Assembly (NCBI GenBank): GCA_017646765.1
Contig: JAGCMD010000055.1
Location: 1 to 36,072 of the forward strand
Reading direction: 5' to 3'
Source of the DNA: Elusimicrobiaceae bacterium
GTDB taxonomy: Bacteria; Elusimicrobiota; Elusimicrobia; Elusimicrobiales; Elusimicrobiaceae
Length of the DNA: 36,072 nt
Of the stretch, positions 22,713 through 31,147 are shown piece by piece; the stretch's first letter is position 1, and each line of letters begins with the position of its first letter. The notes beneath the pieces were generated by a model. It did no database searches and was not told the origin of the DNA. It was given only the letters and a program-made list of their open reading frames with translations. Position numbers and translations under genes: made by a program.

Positions 22713-24338
22713 ATGAAGACAATCAATGCAACACCGGACTATTTCAAACCGGATTACGGGTTGGATAATGCCGGCATTAAAACGACTAAAAACGTCTATT
22801 GGAACTATTCCACTCCGGCTTTATACGAAGAAGCCATTAAACGTGAAGAAGGCAACGTCGTTTATGGCGGGCCTTTGTGCGTAAGCACCGGCAAACACAC
22901 CGGGCGCAGCCCCAATGACCGCTATTTTGTGGAAACCCCTGAAATAGAAGGCAAACTCTTCTATTGCAAAAGCAATAAAGGGATTAAGGCCGAATACTTT
23001 GATAAAATTTTTGCCAAAGTCCAACAATACGTGGCTGACAAGGACTTATTTGTGCGCGACGCGTACGTGGGGTCCAGCGAGGCTTCCCGCTTAAAAGTAC
23101 GCGCGATTACCGAGTGCGCCTGGTCCAACGTATTTGTTAAAAATATGTTTATTGAACCTGCCAAAGAAGAACTTAAATCGTTCGTGCCTGAGTTTACGCT
23201 TATCTGCTTGCCCAAAATGCATGTAGATCCGGCTACCGACGGCACCGTATCCGAAACCGCCATTTTGATTAACTTTGCTAAAAAGCTAGTCCTCGTAATC
23301 GGCAGTGAATACGGCGGCGAAAACAAAAAAGCCCTGTTTACGATTATGAACTTCCTCTTACCGCAAAAAGGTATTATGACCATGCACTGCTCGGCCAACG
23401 TAGGCAGCAAAAACGACAGCGCGATTTTCTTTGGGTTGTCCGGCACCGGAAAAACCACTCTATCGGCCGACATTACCCGCGGACTTATCGGCGACGACGA
23501 ACATGGTTGGGATAGCGACGGCATCTTCAACTTTGAAGGCGGTTGCTATGCAAAAGTCATCCGCTTAAGCCAAGAAGCCGAGCCGCAAATCTATTCCACC
23601 ACCCACCGCTTTGGTACGGTGTTGGAAAACGTCGTGTTTGATCCGCAAACTGGCAAACTCAATTTAGATGATGATACGTTAACCGAAAACACCCGCGCTT
23701 GCTATCCGCTTAATTTCATTGATAATGCCGTGGAAAGCAAACGCGCTACGCACCCCAAAAACATCATTTTCTTGACGTGTGATGCTTTTGGTGTAATGCC
23801 GCCCATCTCTAAACTCAGCCCCGACCAAGCCCTCTACCACTTCATTAGCGGTTATACCGCCAAAGTGGCCGGTACGGAAAAAGGCGTAAAGGAACCCACC
23901 AGCACGTTCTCTACGTGCTTTGGCGGGCCGTTTATGCCGCTGCACCCCTCGGTCTATGCAGAACTCTTGAAAAAGAAAATCAAAGAGCATAACGTAGATT
24001 GCTGGCTCGTTAATACGGGCTGGATCGGCGGGCCGTATGGTATCGGCAAGCGCATCAGCATCAAATATACGCGTGCGCTACTCAATGCCGCGTTGGACGG
24101 AAAACTGGCCAAAGTAAATTTCAGTACGGACCCGGTTTTCGGTTTCCAAATTCCGACCTCTTGCGAAGGCGTACCTTCGGAAATTTTGAACCCCATTAAC
24201 TTGTGGGCCGATAAACAAGATTATATGGCTAAATACGAAGCATTGGCCCAATCGTTTATTGAGAACTTCAAAAAATACGAAGCCGGCTGCACGAAAGAAG
24301 TACTCGCCGCCGCGCCGAAAGTGAAGGTCGCTGCGTAA
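22713..24338 (+). CDS. pckA: Phosphoenolpyruvate carboxykinase (ATP)
   Basis: The 541-residue cytosolic enzyme converts oxaloacetate and ATP to PEP, CO2 and ADP, or the reverse in fermenting anaerobes. Family motifs are STGKHTGRSPNDRY (near 58), HCSANVGSKND, the P-loop GLSGTGKTTLSAD (near 244) and metal-binding GDDEHGW. The C-terminal adenine-binding region holds NTGWIGGPYGIGKR. Length equals E. coli PckA. The ribosome-binding site AGGGA lies inside the end of the aminotransferase gene, so the two are coupled and probably handle the C4 acid/PEP node together. Confidence 0.98.
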   Translation: MKTINATPDYFKPDYGLDNAGIKTTKNVYWNYSTPALYEEAIKREEGNVVYGGPLCVSTGKHTGRSPNDRYFVETPEIEGKLFYCKSNKGIKAEYFDKIFAKVQQYVADKDLFVRDAYVGSSEASRLKVRAITECAWSNVFVKNMFIEPAKEELKSFVPEFTLICLPKMHVDPATDGTVSETAILINFAKKLVLVIGSEYGGENKKALFTIMNFLLPQKGIMTMHCSANVGSKNDSAIFFGLSGTGKTTLSADITRGLIGDDEHGWDSDGIFNFEGGCYAKVIRLSQEAEPQIYSTTHRFGTVLENVVFDPQTGKLNLDDDTLTENTRACYPLNFIDNAVESKRATHPKNIIFLTCDAFGVMPPISKLSPDQALYHFISGYTAKVAGTEKGVKEPTSTFSTCFGGPFMPLHPSVYAELLKKKIKEHNVDCWLVNTGWIGGPYGIGKRISIKYTRALLNAALDGKLAKVNFSTDPVFGFQIPTSCEGVPSEILNPINLWADKQDYMAKYEALAQSFIENFKKYEAGCTKEVLAAAPKVKVAA

Positions 24339-24350
24339 GCAAAATTTAAA

Positions 24351-24373
24351 AGGGGCCTAGGCAATAGGCCCCT
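24351..24373 (+). other. Stem-loop between pckA and the SWIB gene
   Basis: AGGGGCCTA-GGCAA-TAGGCCCCT forms a perfect 9-bp stem, but no T run follows. It may be an attenuating or mRNA-stabilising hairpin rather than a full terminator, allowing readthrough into the small downstream gene. Confidence 0.6.
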
Positions 24374-24422
24374 AATATACTAGAATAAAAGAGTAAACTC
24401 AAAATTACAGGAGAAATTGAAT

Positions 24423-24680
24423 ATGGCAAAAGCAAATGCAAAATTTATGGCACCTTTAACACCCAGCACCCAACTCGCTTGTGTAGTGGGTTCCAATGCG
24501 CTCCCGCGCACGGAAGTCGTCAAAAAGATGTGGGATTACATCAAAAAGAACGGCTTGCAAGATAAAACCAACAAACGCATGATTAACTCGGACGCTAAAT
24601 TAGCCCCGATTTTTGAAGGCAAAAAACAAATCAGCATGTTTGATATGAGCAAGTATTTGTCTAAACACTTGTCTAAATAA
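24423..24680 (+). CDS. SWIB/MDM2-domain protein
   Basis: The 85-residue protein is a stand-alone SWIB domain, with matches such as LPRTEVVKKMWDYIKKNGLQD, split over residues 28-48, followed by RMINSDAKLAPIF and the terminal MFDMSKYLSKHL. SWIB domains occur in eukaryotic chromatin remodelers and, among bacteria, chiefly in Chlamydiae, where one is fused to topoisomerase I. A DNA-associated role is plausible but unproven. ATG 24423 has AGGAG at 9 bases. The TTG at 24417 is not needed. It ends before a strong terminator. Confidence 0.9.
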   Translation: MAKANAKFMAPLTPSTQLACVVGSNALPRTEVVKKMWDYIKKNGLQDKTNKRMINSDAKLAPIFEGKKQISMFDMSKYLSKHLSK

Positions 24681-24704
24681 CGGCTATTTCGTTTTTAAAA
24701 AACT

Positions 24705-24731
24705 AACCCCCGGCTAAGCCGGGGGTTTTTT
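24705..24731 (+). terminator. Rho-independent terminator after the SWIB gene
   Basis: AACCCCCGGC-TAA-GCCGGGGGTT (24705-24727) is followed by a T run to 24731. It can also serve the converging RND operon. Confidence 0.92.
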
Positions 24732-24747
24732 GTGTGGCAGAAAAAGA

Positions 24748-27700
24748 TTATTTTACTTGCGTCCATCCCTCATCGGGGTTTTGCGCCGCCTTGCGTGCTG
24801 CCACGCGCGCTTGGTGGCGGCCCCATTTTTCCACATACGTTTGTACAAGCAAGTAGAATAGCGGAATCAATACCAAGCCGATCAACGTGCCGATAAGCAT
24901 GCCGTAGAACACCGGCACCCCTAACGCGCGGCGGCTGGCCGCACCGGCGCCGGTAGCAATCACCATCGGTACCATCCCCAAAATAAACGTAAACGCCGTC
25001 ATGAGCACCGGGCGGAACCGCTGGGTTAAACCGTCCATAGCAGACAGGAAAATAGAAGTACCGTTTTTATGCTCGTCTTTGGCAAATTCCACAATCAAAA
25101 TAGCGTTCTTAGCCGCCAACCCGACCAGTAACACAAGCCCCAACTGGGCGTAAATACTCATAGACAGCCTCGTTATCCACAACCCAAACAGCCCGCCGCC
25201 TACGGCCGCCACGACGGACATAAGCACCGGTATTGGGATGGTCCAACTTTCATACTGGGCTACTAAGAACAAATAGGCAAACGTAACAGCCAGTAAAATC
25301 AACACATTGATTTGACCTTTGTTTTGTTTTTCCTGATAGCTCATCCCCGTCCACTCGTACGAGTAACCGGGTGGCAGATTTTTCATAATTTCTTCGGTAC
25401 GTTCCATAGCCTCGCCGGTGCTGGTAGCTACGGACGGCACCATAATCGTGGCCGCCGGATATTGGTTATAGCGCGAGATTTGCCGCGGAGACAATATGTA
25501 TTTCATATCCACCAACGCCATCAACGGCACCAATTCACCGGTAGAGCTGGTAACATACATTTTGTTGATGTTTTCCGGCGTCATGCGGTATTTACCTTCC
25601 GATTGTAAAATGACTTTGTTAATTTGCGTACCGAAGTTCACATCTCCCACATAGGCCGAACCCAAGTAGTTTTCCAAAATAGAAAACACATTGGAAACCG
25701 GCACTTTCATACTTTCGGCTTTAGCGCGGTTAACATCCAAAAATATGTTAGGCGTATCGGCCTTGAAAGTAGAGTAAGCAATTTGCATAGACGGATCACT
25801 CATCATTTTAAAACCCATTAAATTAGCGGTATTAGCTAATTTTTGGTAATCAAAATCGTTGAGCGACTGCAACCGCAAATCAAGCCCTCCCGACGTACCT
25901 AACCCGGGGATAGACGGCATTTCCACCGCGCGGATAGTGGCATCCGGAATAGAAGCAAATTGCATATTGAATTTTTGGGCAATGCTAGATTGCAGCAAAT
26001 CTTTAGATTTGCGTTTGCTCCACGGGTCTAACGCCACGAACGCGATAGCCGTATTTTCCCCGCTGCCGCCAAGCATGCTAAACCCAATTACGTTCGTAAC
26101 GTGTTTAACACCGGGCGTTTTTTTAATACCGTCAATTACTTGGTCCATCACGTCTTGGGTACGGGCAAAGGTGGCCCCTTCGGGCAGTTGCACGTCCACA
26201 AGCACAATGCCCTGGTCTTCCAACGGAATAAACGACGTACTCATAAAGTTAAGTAGGGCAAAATCTAATACTACAAATCCCACAAACAACAAGATAATAA
26301 TTACTTTGCGGGCCAGGCGTCGTACTAATTTGCGATACCCGCGTGCACCGCGCAATACGGCTACGTTAAACCAACGCAAAATGAAAATTTTTGTTTCCGG
26401 AATCGGTTTAAGCATAGTGGCACAAATGGCCGGAGAAAGCGACAAGGCATTTAAGGTAGAGAAACACACCGCCACGGAAATTGTTACCGCGAACTGTGTG
26501 TAAATTTTACCGGTAATGCCGCCCATAAATGTAATCGGCACGAAAATAGCCAGTAATACAAGCGTGGTGGCGATAAGCGCGCTGGAAAGTTCTTCCATGG
26601 CTTGGTTGGCTGCTTCAAAGGCGGTTTTTTGTTCACGGTTCATGAGTGTGATGACGCGTTCTACCACGCAAATAGCATCATCCACCACCAGCCCGATAGC
26701 CAGCACCAGGGCAAAGAGGGTGAACATATTGATGGAGTATCCCAACGCCATCATCACGGCAAAGGTACCCAGTAGCGAAACCGGGATGGTGGCTGCCGGC
26801 ACCAGCGTAGCGCGCCAATCTTGCAAGAAGACATAACACACGGCTACCACAAGGAAAAATGTAATAAGTAGCGTAAGCAACACTTCTTCAATAGAGGCGT
26901 TAATAAAGTCGGTCGTATCAATAGAAAATTCATATTGTAACCCTTGGGGGAAAAACCCTTCCAAGCGTTTCAACTCCGCACGCACTTCTTTAACCGTTTC
27001 CAACGCGTTGGCGCCGGAAGAAAGGTTAATCATAATCGGCACCGTGGGATGCCCGTCAAACGAGGCCGCATGGCTGTATGATTCCTGCCCGGCTTCCACA
27101 CGGGCAATTTCGTTTAAGCGTACGAGTCCGCCTTGTTCGTCGGTGCGCACGATAATATTTCCAAATTCTTCGGCAGAATTAAGGCGGCCTTCCGTTTGCA
27201 AGGCATAAATAGTAAGTACCGAACCGTCATTGGGGCGAGCCCCGATTTTACCTAACGAGGGTTGATAGTTTTGGCTGGCAATAGCCGATTTTACATGGGC
27301 CGCAGAAATGTTCATAGCGGCCATTTTATCCGAATCTAACCACACGCGCATACTTTTGGCAGCCCCGAATACACGCGCCTCTCCTACGCCGGTAATGCGG
27401 CTTAAGTTTTTCTGTACGTTATTATTTAAATAGTCGCTGATGTCTAGCGTAGTCATTTTTCCGGTGGGGTCGCTAAATGAAACAATACCTAAAATGTTAG
27501 ACGAACGGCGAAACACCGTAAGCCCCTGCCGGGTCACTTCCGCCGGCAACAGCGGCGTGGCCTGTGAAACGCGGTTTTGCACTTTTACCTGCGCGATATC
27601 CGGGTCCACCCCCGTTTTAAAGGTCACCGTCAGCATATACGAACCGTCAGCAGAGTCGGAAGACATATAAAGCATATCTTCCACCCCGTTGACACTGGAT

Positions 27701-27900
27701 TCCAACGGAATACCGACCGTCTTGGCAATTACTTCGGCACTGGCTCCGGGATATGCCGCGCGAACGACTACTTCCGGCGGCGTGATTTCAGGATACAAAG
27801 CTATCGGCAACGTGCGAAGCGCAATAATACCGGCTAAACATAATATGAGCGAGATAACAAGCGCAAAACGCGGGCGGTTAATAAAGAATTTAGCGAACAT
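24748..27900 (-). CDS. RND multidrug efflux pump, inner-membrane transporter (HAE1 family)
   Basis: The 1050-residue AcrB/MexB-type trimeric proton antiporter starts MFAKFFINRPRFALVISL. The proton-relay residues are Asp407-Asp408 (GLVVDDAICVVE) in TM4 and Lys931 (GLAAKNAILIVEF) in TM10, at AcrB-like positions. Two large periplasmic loops and 12 helices are expected. It forms a tripartite pump with the adaptor and outer-membrane channel encoded immediately upstream (gaps of 3 and 2 bases). The ribosome-binding site GGAGGG is within the end of the adaptor gene. Expression is probably controlled by the TetR-family repressor at the operon head. Confidence 0.97.
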   Translation of the reverse strand: MFAKFFINRPRFALVISLILCLAGIIALRTLPIALYPEITPPEVVVRAAYPGASAEVIAKTVGIPLESSVNGVEDMLYMSSDSADGSYMLTVTFKTGVDPDIAQVKVQNRVSQATPLLPAEVTRQGLTVFRRSSNILGIVSFSDPTGKMTTLDISDYLNNNVQKNLSRITGVGEARVFGAAKSMRVWLDSDKMAAMNISAAHVKSAIASQNYQPSLGKIGARPNDGSVLTIYALQTEGRLNSAEEFGNIIVRTDEQGGLVRLNEIARVEAGQESYSHAASFDGHPTVPIMINLSSGANALETVKEVRAELKRLEGFFPQGLQYEFSIDTTDFINASIEEVLLTLLITFFLVVAVCYVFLQDWRATLVPAATIPVSLLGTFAVMMALGYSINMFTLFALVLAIGLVVDDAICVVERVITLMNREQKTAFEAANQAMEELSSALIATTLVLLAIFVPITFMGGITGKIYTQFAVTISVAVCFSTLNALSLSPAICATMLKPIPETKIFILRWFNVAVLRGARGYRKLVRRLARKVIIILLFVGFVVLDFALLNFMSTSFIPLEDQGIVLVDVQLPEGATFARTQDVMDQVIDGIKKTPGVKHVTNVIGFSMLGGSGENTAIAFVALDPWSKRKSKDLLQSSIAQKFNMQFASIPDATIRAVEMPSIPGLGTSGGLDLRLQSLNDFDYQKLANTANLMGFKMMSDPSMQIAYSTFKADTPNIFLDVNRAKAESMKVPVSNVFSILENYLGSAYVGDVNFGTQINKVILQSEGKYRMTPENINKMYVTSSTGELVPLMALVDMKYILSPRQISRYNQYPAATIMVPSVATSTGEAMERTEEIMKNLPPGYSYEWTGMSYQEKQNKGQINVLILLAVTFAYLFLVAQYESWTIPIPVLMSVVAAVGGGLFGLWITRLSMSIYAQLGLVLLVGLAAKNAILIVEFAKDEHKNGTSIFLSAMDGLTQRFRPVLMTAFTFILGMVPMVIATGAGAASRRALGVPVFYGMLIGTLIGLVLIPLFYLLVQTYVEKWGRHQARVAARKAAQNPDEGWTQVK

Positions 27901-27903
27901 GAC

Positions 27904-29088
27904 TTATTTGCCCTCCGCGGGGGTTTCGGCCGATTTACCAACCGGCATTTGCGGGGTGCTTACTTCGCTAACGTTGACTTTTTGGCCGTTTTGTAATTTC
28001 TGCTGGCCGACAGGAACCACCCGGTCGCCGTCTTCCAACCCGGAAATAACTACGTATTGGCCGTCCACCACATCTCCTAAGGTGATATACTTTTGCACCA
28101 CTACATTATCATTATTAACGGTCATTACGTATTGACCGCTGGCATCTTGAGAAACGGCCGTTTGCGGAATTAAAATTACCGGGCGGAATTTATCGGTACT
28201 GACAGTGACGTTTACGTAATTTCCGGGGATAAGTTTATTATCCCGGTTTTGGGCTTGCGCGTATACGGCAATCGTAGCGGTTTGGGCGTTAATTTCGTTA
28301 TCGGCAAACACGGCAGCTTGCGGAATTTCAATCGTTTGTCCGTTGGGCAGTGCAATTTGGATATCGGGTTGTTGGGTAGTCAGTTGGTCCATGCCGGATA
28401 AACGTTCCTTATCGGTAATAGAGAAAACCACCCGAATCGGATCCATTTGAATAACACGCGCCAATTTATTTACCCCGGCGGTAGCCAAATTTCCCTTAGT
28501 CATAAGCGCTTTGCCAATATATCCGCTGATGGGAGAGCGGACTTCGGTATATTGCAAATCTAATTTAGCTAAATCTAAACTGGCTTGAGCCGCCTTAACG
28601 TTGGCCTTGGCGGTAGCTAAATTACTCTCGGCTACTTCTAAATCAGCTTTGGACAACATTTTATCTTTATAAAGAGTAATTTCGCGGTTATAATTACTTT
28701 GGATTTGCTTTAAGCTGGCTTTGGCTTTTTCCAACGCAGCTTCTGCCGCCGAAGCAGCAGCCTGATAGCGGGCTTGGTCAATGACAAACAGCACGTCGCC
28801 TTCTTGCACAAAAGAACCGTCTTGGAAGCGCACCTCATCAATGTAACCGGAAACCTGTGGAATAACATCCGCCGCGTTAATAGCCTCCACTTTAGCAATA
28901 AAGGTTTTTCCTAAAGCAACGGGGCGCTTAGCAACCGTTTTGACCAGCACGCTGGATTGCCCGGCCGCGCCGTACATACCGGCCGCCGGACCGGAGAAAA
29001 ATTTCCCCTTTATATAAAACCCAAGGCCTATGCCAATAAGAAACATAAGCGTATATTTAATGTAACGTTTAACAGTTCTTTTATTCAT
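27904..29088 (-). CDS. RND efflux periplasmic adaptor (membrane fusion protein)
   Basis: The 394-residue AcrA/MexA-like adaptor bridges the RND transporter and outer-membrane channel. It is anchored by an N-terminal helix (about 11-28) rather than a lipid. Then follow a lipoyl-like half (VIPQVSGYIDEVRFQDG, near 75-91), an alpha-hairpin coiled coil (about 110-180) with the lipoyl return TEVRSPISGYIGKALM (near 185-200), a beta-barrel domain and a membrane-proximal domain ending in GLEDGDRVVPVGQQKL. The Ala/Pro-rich C-terminus is non-conserved. Confidence 0.96.
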   Translation of the reverse strand: MNKRTVKRYIKYTLMFLIGIGLGFYIKGKFFSGPAAGMYGAAGQSSVLVKTVAKRPVALGKTFIAKVEAINAADVIPQVSGYIDEVRFQDGSFVQEGDVLFVIDQARYQAAASAAEAALEKAKASLKQIQSNYNREITLYKDKMLSKADLEVAESNLATAKANVKAAQASLDLAKLDLQYTEVRSPISGYIGKALMTKGNLATAGVNKLARVIQMDPIRVVFSITDKERLSGMDQLTTQQPDIQIALPNGQTIEIPQAAVFADNEINAQTATIAVYAQAQNRDNKLIPGNYVNVTVSTDKFRPVILIPQTAVSQDASGQYVMTVNNDNVVVQKYITLGDVVDGQYVVISGLEDGDRVVPVGQQKLQNGQKVNVSEVSTPQMPVGKSAETPAEGK

Positions 29089-29090
29089 AA

Positions 29091-30425
29091 TTAGTATTCT
29101 CCAATGCTTCTATACAAATTAGCTTTGCTCAGTAATAAGCTGTAAAAAGCGGTAATTTTATTTTGGCGTGCGTCGGCCAGCTGGGCTACGGCGGAAAGTA
29201 AATTTAAAATATCCGTTTTGCCCAGCTCATAATACCGGAAGGCAACGCGGTGGTTTTCCTCGGCACTTTCCAAAACAGTTTGGCTGATTTCATAAGAGCG
29301 TTCGGCTGTTTTGTAGTTTTGATAGGAACTCCACACTTCGTTTTCTATCTGACGTTTGATATTGTCCGTTTGGTTTTGAGTCTGTTTATATAAGTAGGAG
29401 GCTTGCTCGGCCGCGTACACATTGGCAAACCCGGAGAAAATCGGCCATTGAAGCACCAAGCCGGCAGCATTGTTGACGGTATAAGGCGCGTGGTGTCTCC
29501 AGTTGTCGCCGATTGCTGCCGAAGCGGCTACGCTAAAAGAAGGAAGCAGCCGCGCACGAGCCGCCGTTAAGTTAGCTTTAGCGGCTTCTTGCGTATTTTG
29601 CTGGGCCAACAGTTCGGGACGTTTTTCTAACGCTTGCGCCATCAACTCGTCAATGTTATCGTTTTTAATTTGGATAATTGTTTCATCAAAAACAGGCTCT
29701 TTGAGGTGTATATCCGTACCGGGGCGCAAGTTAAGTAGAACCGCCAACGCACCGCTATATTGTTTAACCTGATTTTCGTGCTGGACTACTGTTAAAAGAG
29801 ATTGTTCATAACGCGTTTTAGCTTGCAGCTTATCACTGAGCGATACCATGCCCAGCTTGTAACGCTTTTGCGCTTCTTCGTAGGAACGTTGATACGTCTC
29901 CAAATTAGCTTTGGCACTTACCAATGATTCTTGGGAAGCCAATAAATTTAAGTAAGCTGTTTGCACGGATAAGAATAAATCGTGCATAGTAGCCGCGTAT
30001 TGCGATTCGGCGGCCTTTGTATACAAACGGATGCTGCGTACAGTAGCTTCACGTCCGCCAAAGTTAAAAAGCAACCACGAAGCCTCGGCCTTGCCGGTAA
30101 CCGGTTCCTTTTGCACGTAGCTGCCATGTTCAATTTTGTCACCTGTAATTTGCCCAACACCCGTTAATGTAACCACCGGCAAATACTCCGAGCGCGACGC
30201 ACCGAGTGCGGCCTCTTGCGCTTTAACGCTCATGTATTGCGAAGCCAGGGCCGGGTTTGTGCAAAGACTGATTTGGATAAGGTCTTCCAAATTTAAACTT
30301 TGCGTTGTCACCTCTTTATCCACGCACCCTTCCGGCGGACGTACGCGGTAGGCTCCCAACGGGTCTAAGGCCGCGGCGGGCCATGCTAAACTGCATAGTG
30401 CAGCTAAGAACAGATATTTTTTCAT
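29091..30425 (-). CDS. TolC-type outer-membrane efflux channel
   Basis: The 444-residue protein has a signal peptide (MKKYLFLAALCSLAWPAAA) and two OEP domains with long alpha-helical hairpins (SLNLEDLIQISLCTNPALASQ start, YKLGMVSLSDKLQAKTRYE, and YYELGKTDILNLLSAV near the end). It is the exit duct of the tripartite pump. A start at 30476 is possible but would put 17 residues before the signal peptide. ATG 30425 fits better and overlaps the tetR stop (ATGA), coupling the two. Confidence 0.94.
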   Translation of the reverse strand: MKKYLFLAALCSLAWPAAALDPLGAYRVRPPEGCVDKEVTTQSLNLEDLIQISLCTNPALASQYMSVKAQEAALGASRSEYLPVVTLTGVGQITGDKIEHGSYVQKEPVTGKAEASWLLFNFGGREATVRSIRLYTKAAESQYAATMHDLFLSVQTAYLNLLASQESLVSAKANLETYQRSYEEAQKRYKLGMVSLSDKLQAKTRYEQSLLTVVQHENQVKQYSGALAVLLNLRPGTDIHLKEPVFDETIIQIKNDNIDELMAQALEKRPELLAQQNTQEAAKANLTAARARLLPSFSVAASAAIGDNWRHHAPYTVNNAAGLVLQWPIFSGFANVYAAEQASYLYKQTQNQTDNIKRQIENEVWSSYQNYKTAERSYEISQTVLESAEENHRVAFRYYELGKTDILNLLSAVAQLADARQNKITAFYSLLLSKANLYRSIGEY

Positions 30426-31069
30426 TTTATATTTCCTTGTTGATACGAATTTAAAATCGCTAATGTATGACGCCAAACCACGTTTTTAATCTGTTGGCGC
30501 AGGGCCGTGGAAATGTGGGAAACGCCCAATTTTTTTAAAATTACTAACCGGTGACACTCCGACAACATCACTTGTCCGAAAATACTGTGGGAGACCACCA
30601 ACAACTCCGGTGATTTGGCAGGCAGCCCGGTTAATTTAACAAGTAATAAATGAGGGAGTTCCTGATACGGCGCTAAATACGATAAAAGCATTTGGCGCAT
30701 AGGGGCCGACTCCAGCTCTACCCGCGTAAAAATACGCTCAAGCGGCAAATCGCGGTTGCTTAGTCCGCACTCCAGCAGATAATCTAACATATGCCGAAGT
30801 AGTTTCAAGGCCTGTTCGCGCGAATAGCCGCGCACGTCTTTCTCTGTGGGCAAAGGCGTGCTCTCGCCCCACGATTTCCGGCGGTGCTCTTCCGCTAAAA
30901 AGTGTAACGTTTCTTTATATAATCCGCGTTTATCGCCAAAATAATAATGAATTGCCGACACGTTCACCCGTGCCGCACTGACAATATCCCGCACGGAAGT
31001 GCCCGAAAAGCCCTTCCGAGCAAACAGGCGCATAGCAGCGCGGAGAATTTTTTGGCGCGTATCCTTCAT
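30422..31069 (-). CDS. TetR/AcrR-family transcriptional repressor of the efflux operon
   Basis: The 215-residue protein has an N-terminal helix-turn-helix (about 5-50; TRQKILRAAMRLFARKGFSG split over the family start, then VRDIVSAARVNVSAIHYYFGDKRGLYKE). A ligand-binding helical C-terminal domain of the CerR/DUF1956-like type follows. It is first in the operon tetR-OMF-MFP-RND, so autoregulation is expected. A perfect 10-bp inverted repeat overlaps the -35 of its promoter. The TATAAT -10 ends 6 bases before ATG and no Shine-Dalgarno is seen, so the transcript may be leaderless. Confidence 0.94.
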   Translation of the reverse strand: MKDTRQKILRAAMRLFARKGFSGTSVRDIVSAARVNVSAIHYYFGDKRGLYKETLHFLAEEHRRKSWGESTPLPTEKDVRGYSREQALKLLRHMLDYLLECGLSNRDLPLERIFTRVELESAPMRQMLLSYLAPYQELPHLLLVKLTGLPAKSPELLVVSHSIFGQVMLSECHRLVILKKLGVSHISTALRQQIKNVVWRHTLAILNSYQQGNIK

Positions 31070-31075
31070 ATTTAA

Positions 31076-31105
31076 ATTATATCAAAACAGAGGCGGTAAA
31101 TTCAA
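31076..31105 (-). promoter_or_regulatory. Promoter of the tetR-efflux operon
   Basis: TTGAAT (31105-31100), an 18-base spacer and a perfect TATAAT (31081-31076) lie on the minus strand. Only TTAAAT separates the -10 from ATG. Confidence 0.75.
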
Positions 31106-31121
31106 ACAAACGTTTGAATTT
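31098..31121. promoter_or_regulatory. TetR-type operator
   Basis: AAATTCAAAC-AAAC-GTTTGAATTT is a perfect 10-bp inverted repeat with a 4-base centre covering the -35 of the tetR-efflux promoter. Its size fits TetR-family operators, and binding would block RNA polymerase. Confidence 0.8.
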
Positions 31122-31147
31122 TTTAAACAGATACCCCCAAAAAAGGG

